Below, piece after piece: positions 20,684-30,718 of a stretch of DNA of 64,000 nt; within the stretch, counting starts at the first letter, position 1; each line of letters begins with the position of its first letter. The stretch comes from Leptidea sinapis. Lineage: Eukaryota; Arthropoda; Insecta; Lepidoptera; Pieridae. The translations under genes and the position numbers were made by a program. The stretch lies in NCBI RefSeq assembly GCF_905404315.1, contig NC_066272.1, positions 8,122,001-8,186,000 on the forward strand, in the 5' to 3' direction. The notes under the pieces were generated by a model, which saw only the letters and a list, made by a program, of their open reading frames with translations, had not been told where the DNA came from and made no database searches.

Positions 20684-21018
20684 TTATGGAAGAGGAGAGC
20701 CAATGGACGTGCGGGTCACTTGATGTTAAGTGATCACCGCCACCCACGATCTCTTGCAAACCCAGAGGGATCACAAGAGCATTACCGGACTCTTAGAAAA
20801 GTGTACGCACTTTTTTTGAAGGAAACCCATATCGTTTCGTCCTGGAATCATTGCATAATTCCTTATGCGCTTTGTGGAAGGAGCGGAAGCTCCTGTACAG
20901 CTTGGCTGTTCATGGAAGATAGTTCCTTGAAAACCGTGCTGTGGAGGATCCAGATGGTGGGGATGATATCCTAATTTGTGGCGTGTCGTGCGAAGGTGTA
21001 CTTCTGAGCTGCATCGGA
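20684..21018 (-). pseudogene. Family C LINE, C-terminal fragment (minus)
   Basis: From the plus strand: tail (GGGTCACTTGATGTTAAGTG, ATCACCGCCACCCACGATCTC), then the last codons with an A-Y-T-F-like block, then a block around 20935-21010 that on the minus strand reads R-H-K-L-G-Y-H-P-H-H-L-D (86-codon frame 20771-21031). Small insertions have shifted the frame. A family A fragment follows directly at 21019. Confidence 0.8.
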
Positions 21019-21147
21019 TTGTGCTCGTCATTTTCAGACAAGATTTAAGATGTTAAGTCTCATTAGGTCAGTAATATCACTAGCTACGACGCCCTTCAAA
21101 AAAAAATACTTATCCAAAATCCTGTGCAAAAAAGCCTCCTACTGGTA
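21019..21147 (-). mobile_element. Family A repeat fragment
   Basis: The minus strand reads CCAGTAGGAGGC..CACAGGAT at 21147 and continues through GTAGCTAGTGATATTACTGA to GATGTTAAGTCTCATT-type sequence. The central part is deleted. Confidence 0.7.
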
Positions 21148-21408
21148 ACGTATATAACTAATATTAATTTTAAAATAAATTAGAATTGTCGTCATTATTA
21201 CTACTTATTGTGAGAACATGGAGATTTATAAGAAGAAATAAAATATAATTTCTTCTACATACAGGAGCTTAGACGAAAAATAAAATCAAATGAAAACAAA
21301 TTGTCGACGTACTTATGTTGGCAATCCTTAATGTTAATTTCTCAAGTTGACTCTTAAGGTTAAGGTAAGGAAATAGAAGCTACGGGCTTCTATTCAAGCA
21401 AAATAATT

Positions 21409-21527
21409 TAACACCTTTGGAACGGAGCTGACAGCAAATGTATATCAAATGTCACCAAGTATTAGAAACAAAAGACAATACAAACGACTGACTTGTCGGG
21501 AAATTAATTCGAAGCGATAGAGCGACG
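21409..21527 (-). repeat. Dispersed repeat, inverted partner of 4.05 kb
   Basis: Reverse-complement match to 4047-4162, with blocks TTAACACCTTTGGAACGG and ATGTCACCAAGTATTAGAAA. Unnamed. Confidence 0.65.
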
Positions 21528-21529
21528 TG

Positions 21530-22870
21530 AATGTTAACAATAGAAACAAATCAAGGTAACTAATAACTTTTTTTCACTCCATTTATGTGTTGCAATATTT
21601 CAATTTAATAATTAAATAAAATCAGACTTATTCATACATTTAATACAACGACCAAATAAAAACTCTTTGGTAATGGTTGATAAAAAAACGAAAAATATTT
21701 TAAGATTTTATTAATATTATTTCTTTTTAAAGCGCTTATCTCTGGAACTACCACAAAATTTTTTGAAGTGAAAACTTCTTTCAACGCGGTACGCATATTT
21801 TTAGATGAGACAAAATCGTTGGACTCGCGACACCGTTACGAGACGCACAGTGTCTGCATTATGCATGTACATACATAAGAGCGCGAACGCGTCTAGTTAA
21901 TAAACAATTTTTTTCTATCTATTTAAATTATTTATAATTTTTTTAGACGGGCACTAAGGTTATTGGGTACTGAATTGCATTTTATTTATGAATTGTATTT
22001 TATTAATTATTAGAAACTTTAAAACGCATTTAAATTTAAACGCACCATAATAAGTTTTCACTTCTGTAGGCACTAACGGAGTGCAACCCGTATTTTTTTT
22101 ATACCATACGATTAGAAATATCATAAAATTACCTTTAGGCTAGGCATTTATCATTAATTTCCCACACACAACCAATCTTAATCATTTATAAACAGCTATA
22201 ACAACAATCTTTGGTGTTTGAAAACTCGTTGCTGTATTAATTTAAGAGCATTTTTAATAATATAGGTAGTCTACATGTGAAAAGTCAGTCTTATTAACAA
22301 ACTAAGAAAATATTTACAACATTTATTGAATATTTTTCAAAGTGAATTAAATCGTAGTTGATCAGTAAGACCACAATGCAGTTACAGGTAAGACAGAGGA
22401 GTTCATTAATCGCTCGTCTTCTGCAATAGCTATTCATTACCTTGATGTTTTTGAACAAAATGCTATGAAACTTTTCAAACGTTAAACCTGAATAGGTATC
22501 ATTCTCTCTCTTGGGTATTATCTGATCCTTATGTATTTCTGTCGTATATCTAAAATCAGTGCATTAAAATAATATGATATCTGCATCTATAATACTAATT
22601 ATATTATATTTTATAATAGGATATACTTATCCTCATAGACACTTTTTTTTACGAGAATATTTTATTTTTTAAGTTGACTGCAAAATATACACATTTAATA
22701 TTCGAATTTAGATGATTTTATTACTTTGTTTTTGATTTATTTGTTTGAAGTCAGTATATCTTTTCTCTCATTGAATTCGGAAATATTTTGCGGAAATCCA
22801 TAGTTACCTCATATAGTAGTCTCATTTCGGTATATATTTGTAAATATTATATTTAGTTTCTCGTTCGCAG
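21530..22870. other. Unassigned A+T-rich stretch
   Basis: No coding frame above background and no match to other repeats of the window. Confidence 0.5.
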
Positions 22871-22871
22871 G

Positions 22872-23335
22872 CTTGACGACTTCCAGCATTTCAAACAAGC
22901 CGGATTCCGAAAAGGCTTTAGCACCACATACGCTGCGGCAGGTTATACAGAATTCAGATAAGTATAACCAGCCACTATGCTCGGCGTTCATAGACTATGA
23001 GAAATCCTTTGTTTTGATCGAGACCTGGGCGGTGCTTCAGCCTCTCCCGAGGTGCCACATTGATTACCGATATATCGAAACGTTGAAGTGTTTGTATGGA
23101 AACGTTACCATGTCAGTCCGTCTCCAGAATCAGATCTCGAAGCCTATCCGACTGCAGTGGGGAGTCAGACAAGGCAATGTCATTTCGCCCAAGCTTTTCA
23201 CCGCTGCGTCGGAAGATGTCTTTAGGCTTCTGAACTGGAACGGATTGGGCATCAACATCAACGGCGAATACATCACTCACCTTCGATTCGCAGATGACTT
23301 TGTAATCATGGCAGAGACTATGGAGACTGGTGGAA
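22872..23335 (+). pseudogene. RTE-like LINE reverse transcriptase core, broken
   Basis: The segment begins with F-K-Q-A-G-F-R-K-G-F-S-T-T, shifts frame near 22925, and continues in the frame 22873-23376. That frame has H-T-L-R-Q-V-I-Q-N, S-A-F-I-D-Y-E-K-S-F (motif A), Y-I-E-T-L-K-C-L-Y-G-N, G-V-R-Q-G-N-V-I-S-P-K-L-F (motif B) and the catalytic F-A-D-D at 23287-23298. The pattern is typical of RTE-type LINEs as I recall them. After M-A-E-T the frame leaves the element at about 23335, so the thumb and part of the C-terminus are missing. The downstream relic at 23395-23705 is probably from the same or a sister copy. Confidence 0.85.
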
Positions 23336-23394
23336 TTTGGCTGTTAGTTATATTTAGTTTACTTTTTATTTGTTAAGATGGAAAAACCTAGGAT

Positions 23395-23710
23395 GGCAAT
23401 GCATCGATCCTGAACCAGCTCCGAATAAAAACTTGCTTGTCCACCTTATGCAGACAACGTATTGTTTCATGTTTTGGCCATACAATGCGCAGAGACGACG
23501 AAGTTTTTAAAAACTAATTGTTGTTGGAAATACTGAAGACAAAAAATCAGGCGGTCTCCTTCAACAAATTAAATTAAACACTCGTCATCTAAATTCTTCA
23601 CGGTTATAAGAGATGGCTATAGAGAAACCGATGGAGGCAGAACACCGGCTTCAGATGCAACCATAATGCTGATCACGATACTCTGATATAAGGAACAGGT
23701 CATATAGAGA
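23395..23710 (+). pseudogene. RTE-like LINE C-terminal domain, broken
   Basis: Pieces such as I-L-N-Q-L-R-I-K-T-C-L-S-T-L-C, Q-R-I-V-S-C-F-G-H-T-M-R-R-D-D-E and a later Y-R-E-P-M-E-A-E-H-R-L match the C-terminal region that follows the RT domain in RTE-type polyproteins. Multiple stops and frame changes occur. A 60-bp A+T-rich insert separates it from the RT core. Confidence 0.65.
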
Positions 23711-23714
23711 GGTG

Positions 23715-23848
23715 ATTTATAAAGTACGCTACTTCAATAAGTTAGCTGAGAGCAGCTCAGACCGATCGTCGTGGAGATGTTTGGGAGAGGCAAAGGCTGG
23801 ACAAAGGCCCAGCAGTGGACACCTTCCGGCTGATGATAATGATTCCAA
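23715..23848 (+). mobile_element. RTE-like LINE 3' end (copy 2)
   Basis: GACCGATCGTCGTGGAGATG and CCCAGCAGTGGACACCTTCC followed by GGCTGATGATAATGATT match the 3' ends at 2221 (minus), 25484 and 51165. Confidence 0.75.
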
Positions 23849-23849
23849 T

Positions 23850-24105
23850 AAGCCCATACTTGATTATGATGCATGATCTGAGTTAGGGGATCCGATACCT
23901 ACGTTTTGGCTTCATCACTACATCAGTTTGACGGTACTGTTTTTCATTTAATCCCTTTCAATTTGGTTTGTTATATTCGCTTTACTATCTTGTGAACTAT
24001 TTATTATTGAAATGTTTCGGTCAACATCACAAACAGTTCCAGAAATTGAAGTTACGATAAGTATGAACATCATTTGAAAATATTCATAAACTACCCAGTA
24101 TTTTC
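23850..24105. other. Unassigned stretch
   Basis: Nothing recognised. Confidence 0.4.
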
Positions 24106-24109
24106 GTCA

Positions 24110-24490
24110 TCTGGGAGGTAGAACCCCACTATTGCGTAGACTAACTTCATCATTGCCTCTACCGCTTATATGTGCAATCGGACTGTGTTGCAAAGAACCA
24201 TCTAACAATTACCATTAGCCACTATACTACTAGCTTTCTAAAACCCATCACAAGCTAGGTTCACAAATACTCCTTCACAATTTAATACGATGCATTCATC
24301 GACAAAGAGTTTTCTACGAATGATCAAATTATGGAATGATTTTCCTTTTGTTGTATTTTCTTATCAGCTATTTATAACTGTTACACACATATCTTATTAT
24401 CTTAAGGATAGCCATTACACATCTTAGGACGGCAATGTTCCTATTATTCCTCTGCTAATGCAAGGTAGAATAGGCGGCGTTCACTAATAA
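24110..24490 (+). pseudogene. Another LINE C-terminal relic (type D)
   Basis: Fragmented frames read S-L-R-R-L-T-S-S-L-P-L, then H-H-K-L-G-S, then S-T-K-S-F-L-R-M-I-K-L-W-N-D-F-P. This follows the order A-L-R-R-x-V..H-K-L-G..S-F-L-x-R-x-x-K-L-W-N-x-L-P of jockey/CR1-type C-termini. It ends with a CTAATGCAAGGTAGAATAGG-like block before family A. It is more diverged from family C than the family C copies are from each other, so it is listed as a separate type. Confidence 0.6.
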
Positions 24491-24510
24491 CAGAAGGCAC
24501 GAAGGCTGAA

Positions 24511-24831
24511 CCAGTAGGAGGCTATTTGCACAGGATGCCGTCTAGATAATGGGTACCACAACGGCACCTATTTCTTCCGTGAAGCAGTAATATGTAAGCA
24601 TTACTGTGTTTCGGTCTGGCGGGTGCCGTAGCTAGTGAAATTACTGTGCAAATGAAACTTAACATCTAATGTCTCAAGGTGACGAGCGTAATTGTAGTGC
24701 CATTCACAATTTTTGGATTTTTTAAGAATTAATTATAATAAATTAAGCGTCACTGCATTGTAACGGGCAGGGCGTATCAATTACCATCAGCTGATCTCCT
24801 TGCTCGTCTTGTCCTATTTTTCATAAAAAAA
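24511..24831 (+). mobile_element. Family A repeat, nearly full length
   Basis: Starts CCAGTAGGAGGC, keeps GGGTACCACAACGGCACC, GTAGCTAGTGAAATTACTG and GGTGACGAGCGTAATTGTAG, and ends TATTTTTCATAAAAAAA. A small A+T-rich insertion breaks the hairpin arm near 24725-24745. Confidence 0.9.
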
Positions 24832-25124
24832 GGCGCAATTCCTAGTTTAACCTTATTTCTATAGAAATTAAAATATATATATGCATTCATACTATTTACA
24901 GGACTTATCCAAAAATGCCGGCTTCTGTTCATCAAATCCCAAACCAATATTTTCTTACAAATAAATTTCTTTGGAATATTACCAGATTGCGTTGGTGGAC
25001 ATCGACAAGAACTCTCGAAAAATTTTAATTTTATTTAAATTATTCAAAACTTAAGCCTTTTGAAATAATGTAATTAGAAATTTAAAAAAAGATGAGTTAA
25101 TGAACATCACAAGCCTCTTTTTGG

Positions 25125-25205
25125 GATAATTTTATACAAGATGGCCGCTGTGCAAAACTATAAGTTCAATAATCTGGGTGTCATTTTCAAGGTTATTCGG
25201 GTGTC
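25125..25205 (+). repeat. Single unit related to the 99-bp minisatellite
   Basis: CAAGATGGCCGCTGTGC, GGGTGTCATTTTCAAGGTTA and TTCGGGTGTC parallel one unit of the array at 28.3 kb (CAAGATGGCGCC, GGGTGTCATTTTCATGGTTT, TTCGGGGTC). It is a lone diverged unit. Confidence 0.6.
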
Positions 25206-25483
25206 TTATCAAATCAGATCAAATTAACACCGTAGAATCCAACTCAAGAATTCTTCGATTAAACGGCGCAATGAATTTTATGAATAAATGACTCTAAATT
25301 TCATCAGTAGTAGTTTAAAACTATGTCAATGCTGCATTTGTCATACTTCAAGCCTTGGAAATCTGGAAAAAACTCAAATCAGTTAACTTTTAAGAATGCT
25401 GTAGACTGTAGAGAACACTATATTATATATCCCTCTCGCAAATATTATACAAACCGGATGTATATATAAGCTTTTTGCCTACT

Positions 25484-25840
25484 ATATTAACCTATTAGCC
25501 TTATGAGAAAGCTCATGGTCGCCCAGAGAGTGATGGAGAAGGCTATGCTCGGAGTGACCCTGCAAGATTGAATCAGAAGGAGATGCGTAGGAGAACCAGA
25601 GTCACCGACATAGTCCATTATGATTGCGAAACTGAAGTGGCAGTGGGTAGGACACATAGCTTGACAGATGGCCTTTGGGGCAGTAAAGTCCTCGAATGAA
25701 GACAACGTACTGGAAGGCGTAGGTTTGTTACGCTCCTCATAAGATAAACCAATGATCTGGTCAAGATCGCCGAGATAGGTTGGATGAGAGCAGCGTTGGT
25801 ATTTGTTCAGCAGACTTGCGGCTGAAGTGATGATAATGAT
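25484..25840 (+). pseudogene. RTE-like LINE 3' end (copy 3), broken
   Basis: Plus-strand frames give L-M-R-K-L-M-V-A-Q-R-V-M-E-K-A-M-L-G-V, then I-A-K-L-K-W-Q-W-V-G-H-I-A, the C-terminal domain of RTE-like LINEs. Stops follow Q-D and H-I-A. The end has been lost into CTGAAGTGATGATAATGAT. The minus-strand 121-codon frame (25487-25852) is a shadow. Confidence 0.8.
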
Positions 25841-25844
25841 AAAA

Positions 25845-26320
25845 CGTGACATGATATAAAACCTCTTATCCTTTTATGTATCATTTTTGCTATAGACAAC
25901 TCTTAATTATGCTTCACTTTATAAATCGATACTAAGTAATGTATTATGCTTCCGGATCGATATTGCTCTGAATGGGAGCAGTTGATCAAATGAATGGGAC
26001 CTTAGAGACTCCGATTCGAGCGACGCGACGCGACGGTGTAGTGGATTTGAACTTGTACGGTAGAATTGCCTTTACACGCGATACGAATCTAGGAATGCTT
26101 GGTTACAGTAGTTTTCACTACATATTTTGTGTTCCCAATTGACTCTTGCCAAGTTTACAAGAAATGATCATTTATTTTTTAACCCCGATAAACCAATAAA
26201 CCTAAACGAGAACTCACAATTTTAAGCTCAGTTTACACGTCATGTAAATAAGCCTATAGCTCCTAATCGCTTTATTTCACCAACACAATTCGAATAGTGA
26301 AAACGAATTCGAACGCCTAA
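25845..26320. other. Unassigned stretch
   Basis: It contains a local CGACGCGACGCGACGG run at 26020-26035. No gene seen. Confidence 0.4.
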
Positions 26321-26325
26321 GAGCG

Positions 26326-26523
26326 CTTACGCACTACGTCCGATCAAAGTCTGATCCATATCCGTGAAAACACGGTCCGAAGAAGTTGTAGAACTAATTC
26401 TATGGTAGTTTACGCACTAGACTCGGCTTCCGTCACCCGATTTCTTTCCGTCAACCGTAGAAATAGTTCTACGACTACTTCGGATCGTGGTTTCACGTAT
26501 ACGGATCGGACGTAGTGTGAAAG
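26326..26523. mobile_element. Palindromic MITE 1
   Basis: The two halves are near inverted copies: ACTACGTCCGATC..CGTGAAAACACGGTCCGAAG and GTTGTAGAACTAATTCT on the left return as AGAAATAGTTCTACGACTAC and TTCGGATCGTGGTTTCACG..GATCGGACGTAGT on the right. The arms are about 75 bp and the central loop is small. A 69-codon minus-strand frame inside is a by-product. Foldback DNA elements of this size are non-autonomous. Confidence 0.8.
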
Positions 26524-26595
26524 TCCTCTTATTTGGACGTTTAAAATATTTGAAAAAGTTTCAAGGCGTTTGGCTATATTTAAGTTGAAACAGCC

Positions 26596-26938
26596 CAAGA
26601 TCCCAGGGTCAGACGTCACGTATTTTCTGACGAACGAAATGTAAACGATTGAGTGTGTTAATATTTACTACGACTGCATGCCTACCTGCTAGCTTGTTCA
26701 TGAGGTAAGCAAGGTACATAAAAACACGTAAATTCTTCAATTCTCAAACGTATATTTTATACAATATCCTTTACAATAAGCCGTCAATACTCCCGTCGAC
26801 ACTTTCCGTCGGCCGAATTGTTTTGCAGACGCTTATTTGTAGCTAACAAAATAATACCTTAGTAAATACTAATACTATTTGATCGTCTATATTACGTTCG
26901 TCAGATATTACGTGACATCTGATAGCCCTGGAATCTTG
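26596..26938. mobile_element. MITE 2 with about 50-bp inverted ends
   Basis: The left end CAAGATCCCAGGGTCAGACG followed by TCACGTATTTTCTGACGAACG mirrors the right end CGTTCGTCAGATATTACGTGACATCT..CCTGGAATCTTG. The interior is non-coding. It lies only 72 bp from MITE 1, but the two have different termini. Confidence 0.75.
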
Positions 26939-26999
26939 CTCTATAAAGGATATCGATTTTCGTCTATATTTAATATATCCATATGACAGCATAAGGAGT

Positions 27000-27090
27000 A
27001 TATATATATATATATATTATGTAATATATATATATGTATATGTAATGTAATTATGTAATATGTATATATATATATATATATATATTATTA
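27000..27090. repeat. (TA)n microsatellite cluster
   Basis: Runs of alternating TA at 27000-27018 and 27066-27085 are linked by TATGTAATATAT variants. Confidence 0.9.
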
Positions 27091-27214
27091 AAAAATATAA
27101 GAATAAAAAGGATGCTGAGTTAAATATTCTGGTAACTTAAAAAACACTAAGTTATCATTTTTATAAGTTTATTATCAAGTAATGAACTGCTTCATGATTA
27201 ATTAATAAAAAAAA

Positions 27215-27420
27215 CTACGTTTAAGAAAAACCGACTTCAAAAACTGAAAATTATCAAATAGCTAATAATATATAATAATAATTAAATACACCTCTTATGC
27301 AAACCTATACCTTTAATATTAATAAAATACTATTATTTATGTGCTATCTATTGATAGCTATATAGCTTCTTCTAGAACAAAACAACCCAAACGGACAGAC
27401 ACGCGTGGCATGACAACCTC
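27215..27420. mobile_element. Half copy of the CCGACTTC MITE
   Basis: ACTACGTTTAAGAAAAACCG then ACTTCAAAAACTGAAAATTA repeats the left end of the 10.38 kb element. TAGCTTCTTCTAGAACAAAAC further on matches its interior. The right inverted end is absent. Confidence 0.6.
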
Positions 27421-28315
27421 AATAATTACAGTAAGTAAGCTGTTAATAATATCTCTATTTATATACGTATTTAAATTCGATGTTATATTAAATTTTCAGA
27501 TAATTGTATGTCATCGTACCTACGATATTTATAAAGCAATACTAATTAACTTGGTGAGGTGTACTGTTGCTTTATTATGAATTGCTCATTCCCAGTTAAG
27601 ATTGAGCTATCTATAACGCGTATTAAGGACGCGTTTACGAATCCGACAAAAATCAGATATTTTTCGGTAGAGTTTGTGATGAAATTAAACTAAGTCTAAC
27701 AAAACTAAAAATTGCCACAAATAGATTACTTGTTTATCTCCAATTAGCGGGAAATTTTTGCTTTGAAATTTTGATATTTTATGTCGTAAAAACGATTATC
27801 CGTTACCTCTTCACACAAAATTGACGAAATGGGGCTTCATTCAGGATCAGTTTTCTGCTACCACTTACACAATTTTGGCTCTTAAAAATTATGCAAGGAA
27901 AGCAGATATAATATTTTCAAAAACACGCGAAATAAATTAATGAATATCTAATAAATAATCTCAGAAAAAAATAAAAATGAATCGTCTAAAATTCAAATAT
28001 ATTTCTGATAAGCATGAGCTTTAAAGTGTGGAATTAAGGGTTATTTTATTTTGTCACTCCGTACGCATTGCACAGAAAGATCTATCGAAATAACCTCAGT
28101 CCGCGCTCGGCCGCCGTTGTGGGTAGACATTGTGTCGTTTGTAAGCAACAGCTCGTACTCGGAAAGATCGCTGTACGAACATGAATATTTTTTATAAGCT
28201 ATACAATACTGTCTTTGATACTTTACATATTTTGTACGCAGTCAGATTTTCAATAAATTATGTTTCTGTATTTTTTTGAAGAATTAGTGATTTATAAGTC
28301 ATCTCTAAATATAAG
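27421..28315. other. Unassigned stretch
   Basis: It contains TTAAGGACGCGTT at 27623-27635, which pairs with an inverted copy at 30161-30173. No other feature seen. Confidence 0.4.
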
Positions 28316-28317
28316 GT

Positions 28318-28685
28318 CTAATCGAAATCCAAGATGGCGCTTATAAAATTGGCAACTTTTCTTCATGGGTGTCATTTTCATGGTTTTCGGGGTCAATAAT
28401 AACGAATATCGGGTCAAAATCGAAATCCAAGATGGCGCCTATGAAATTTACCAACTTCTCTTCATGGGTGCCATTTTCATGGTTTTCGGGGTCAACAATA
28501 ACGAATATCGGGTCAAAATCGAAATCCAAGATGGCGTCGATGAAATTTACCAACATCTCTTCATGGATGTCATTTTCATGGTTTTCGGGGTCAACAATAA
28601 CGAATATCGGGTCAAAATCGAAATCCAAGATGGCGCCTGTGAAATTTACCAACTTCTCTTCATGGGTGTCATTTTCATGTTTTTT
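28318..28685. repeat. 99-bp minisatellite, about 3.6 units
   Basis: Units of 99 bp repeat GAAATCCAAGATGGCG, TTCATGGGTGTCATTTTCAT and AACGAATATCGGGTCAAAAT with few differences. Because 99 is a multiple of three, two plus-strand frames (28365-28688, 28369-28701) and one minus-strand frame (28341-28652) stay open across it and encode 33-residue repeats. Three open frames over the same DNA argue against coding. A further 1.4 units lie at 29490-29638 and a lone relative at 25125. Confidence 0.95.
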
Positions 28686-28692
28686 TAATAAT

Positions 28693-28905
28693 ATTAATTA
28701 ATAATTTAAAACTTTATTTGGTTCAAAAATACAGAAATCTTATTACTAATAACAATATTATGGACATTACAGAACCAAAATGGTGTTTACTTCTTAATTT
28801 ACTTCTCAACGATAGTATTCTCTAGACACCGAGACACAGACATTGAGAATTAAATATTTATATATTTATAATCCCCCGAGTCTACTGCTACCATAAACAC
28901 TGGCA
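28693..28905 (-). repeat. Dispersed repeat with AATAAA end (copy 2)
   Basis: Inverted relative of 476-686, starting at the complement of its AATAAA end (ACTTTATTTGGTTC) and ending near GTCTACTGCTACCATAA. It lies directly next to the minisatellite. Confidence 0.6.
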
Positions 28906-28917
28906 GTAAATTTAAAT

Positions 28918-28941
28918 AAGTATATATATATATATATATAA
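28918..28941. repeat. (TA)n microsatellite
   Basis: Alternating TA run directly after the dispersed repeat. Confidence 0.9.
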
Positions 28942-29164
28942 TCATTTCTCAATTTAAGGAAAATATTAATAACATAACATTAAATCATAATATCATAACA
29001 TTGGTAACATTGGTAATCATCAAAATTTTTCTTATAAGTAAAATAACAATAGGTTTGATTAAATATGAGATCAGTCATAACTTTGACCTTTTAAACAAAA
29101 TAAAATATATCCATAAGACATCAATAAATCAGCTATAAAACCCAATGATGTTCTATACACATGT

Positions 29165-29485
29165 ACATAAATAAATTTAAATGTTTTATAAAAAAATTAC
29201 TCTGTTGTAAGTCCTATTACTCCACAGCTGAATATCGAAATGATCGAACAGCCTGGGACTAGATTGTGATTATTTTATAGCCATAGAAATGACTGTACAA
29301 TATTCTATAATTTTATTGAAAAGAGCGCAAAAAAAGAATGCTGGGAGAGTTTCTTGCGCCGCTTCTTCTCTCTCAGAGCACCATTTGTTTCCGAAGCGGT
29401 AGTACTATCTAGTAGTTATTAGAAATGATATCAAAAAGAGTTCTAAAGGAATCAATTTTGAGAAAATAATTAATGCCTTTTACAT
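29165..29485 (+). pseudogene. Family B LINE, last codons and 3' UTR (copy 1)
   Basis: A frame reading I-N-K-F-K-C-F-I-K-K, then C-K-S-Y-Y-S-T-A-E-Y-R, then R-T-A-W-D and a stop matches the end of family B polyproteins (compare Y-Y-T-I-K-D-Y near 61205). The 3' UTR follows with GAGCGCAAAAAAAGAATGC, GGGAGAGTTTCTTGCGCCGC and GAAGCGGTAGTACTATCTAG. The same 3' UTR head follows the relic at 33462, so the two parts belong to one LINE type. Confidence 0.7.
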
Positions 29486-29489
29486 AAAA

Positions 29490-29638
29490 GCCTATGAAAC
29501 TTACCAACTTCTTTACATGGGTGTCATTTTCATGGTTTTTGGGGTCAACTATATCGAATATCGGGTCAAAATCGAAATTCAAGATGGCGACTATAAAATT
29601 TACCAACTTCTTATCATGGGTGTCATTTACATCGTCAA
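29490..29638. repeat. 99-bp minisatellite, detached 1.4 units
   Basis: TTTACATGGGTGTCATTTTC, TATCGGGTCAAAATCGAAAT and TCAAGATGGCG match the array at 28318-28685. The separation of about 800 bp is filled by two retroelement fragments and a TA run. Confidence 0.85.
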
Positions 29639-29639
29639 A

Positions 29640-30220
29640 ATTATAATTCATTCATAAACTTAAATTATCTTATAAAAGGTCTGTCTAACAATATCCCACA
29701 TGCTAAATTACGTCTTCATTCCCTAATTTAATATAGAAATATGTACGTTTCGACTTTTCACTCACATATGTACAAAACAAATTCCGTTACCAATCTAATT
29801 AAAAAATCTCAAAATTTGATTTTGAAAGACCTATCTAATTGTTCTCTGCACCCTCGATAACCTCGGATACGATACCCATATTGTTGAAATCATAATTTTT
29901 CGGGGCGGCCCCTTGGATTAAAAAAAAAACTGCGTTTACTGCACACGACGTTATGCGACAGAATTGCCATCTAAAATTCTAATATTTAACTACTAAACGA
30001 ATATATCAACCAATTATCAAAAATACAAAGGTATTAAAAAATATAATTCAAACTTGCTAAAGTATCAAATTCATTTGATTCCCGCAATTAACTTTAAGTA
30101 CGTGTATGTGTTTGAGCGGTGTCAGTGTAGTGGTGCGATTCGATACCTCTCTGTTTTGAGAACGCGTCCTTAATAACAAATTATGAAGAATTATATCAAT
30201 ACCATCAGTCTTTGACTGTC
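29640..30220. other. Unassigned stretch
   Basis: AACGCGTCCTTAA at 30161-30173 is the inverted partner of 27623-27635. No gene seen. Confidence 0.4.
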
Positions 30221-30260
30221 AAACATTAGTCAAAGTCAAAGTCGACTTTGACTAATGTTT
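30221..30260. repeat. Perfect 17-bp hairpin
   Basis: AAACATTAGTCAAAGTC (30221-30237) and GACTTTGACTAATGTTT (30244-30260) are exact reverse complements around a 6-base loop. Confidence 0.9.
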
Positions 30261-30446
30261 ATTTTTCTAACATAATTAAATAAAATAAATTCTAATCAAA
30301 CCTTTATGGAACGTAAGAACAAAATACTCAGTCTGGCCTTAATTACATTTACAAATAAGAAAAAATATAATATTACGTTTGAATTTAGAAACTCTCATTC
30401 TAATACGAATATACATTGTTATTAAAATTTTCGTGCCTATTGAAAG

Positions 30447-30718
30447 CGAAACTCTAAGAAAAAAGCGATTCACTCGATTGTATGAAACGTGCAGTTATTG
30501 ATAGATTGACAGATGACGATTATAATCTTGTAAAAAACGTGGATAGCCGAAATGTACGACGATTTAGGCAAGTGTTCGCTCTCAAACTGAGCCGCCGCCA
30601 ATCGCCATACAGCTGTAATTACTATTTCAAACTTATGTCAAATCTCACTGCACGTTTCATGCTCAACTAAATTTCAATTTTTACCTATTACGTAGTATTT
30701 ACATCCTCTTTTCTATAG
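30447..30718 (+). mobile_element. Three-copy repeat with short shared ORF (copy 1)
   Basis: The element starts near ACTCTAAGAAAAAAGCGATT and ends near TATTACGTAGTATTTACATC. It contains an ATG frame at 30482-30667 whose first 35 residues follow the pattern A-V-I-D-R-L-T-D-D-x-Y-x-L-V-K-N-x-D-S-R. The other copies at 54232-54545 (minus) and 60648-60898 (plus) keep that pattern. ATGAAACGTGCAGT at the start of the ORF has an inverted partner, CTGCACGTTTCAT, near the end. I do not recognise the family. It may be a MITE-like element or a fragment of a larger one. Confidence 0.65.

Noticed and set aside
26410..26619. 69-codon minus-strand ORF
   Set aside because: It falls in the palindromic MITE and its flank. 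The palindrome explains the absence of stops.
27000..27090. TATA-rich promoter region
   Set aside because: It is a plain (TA)n microsatellite with no gene or initiator nearby.
28341..28701. Repeat protein gene with 33-residue units
   Set aside because: Two plus frames and one minus frame are open over the same 99-bp units, there is no start context or codon preference to choose among them, and related non-open units occur elsewhere.
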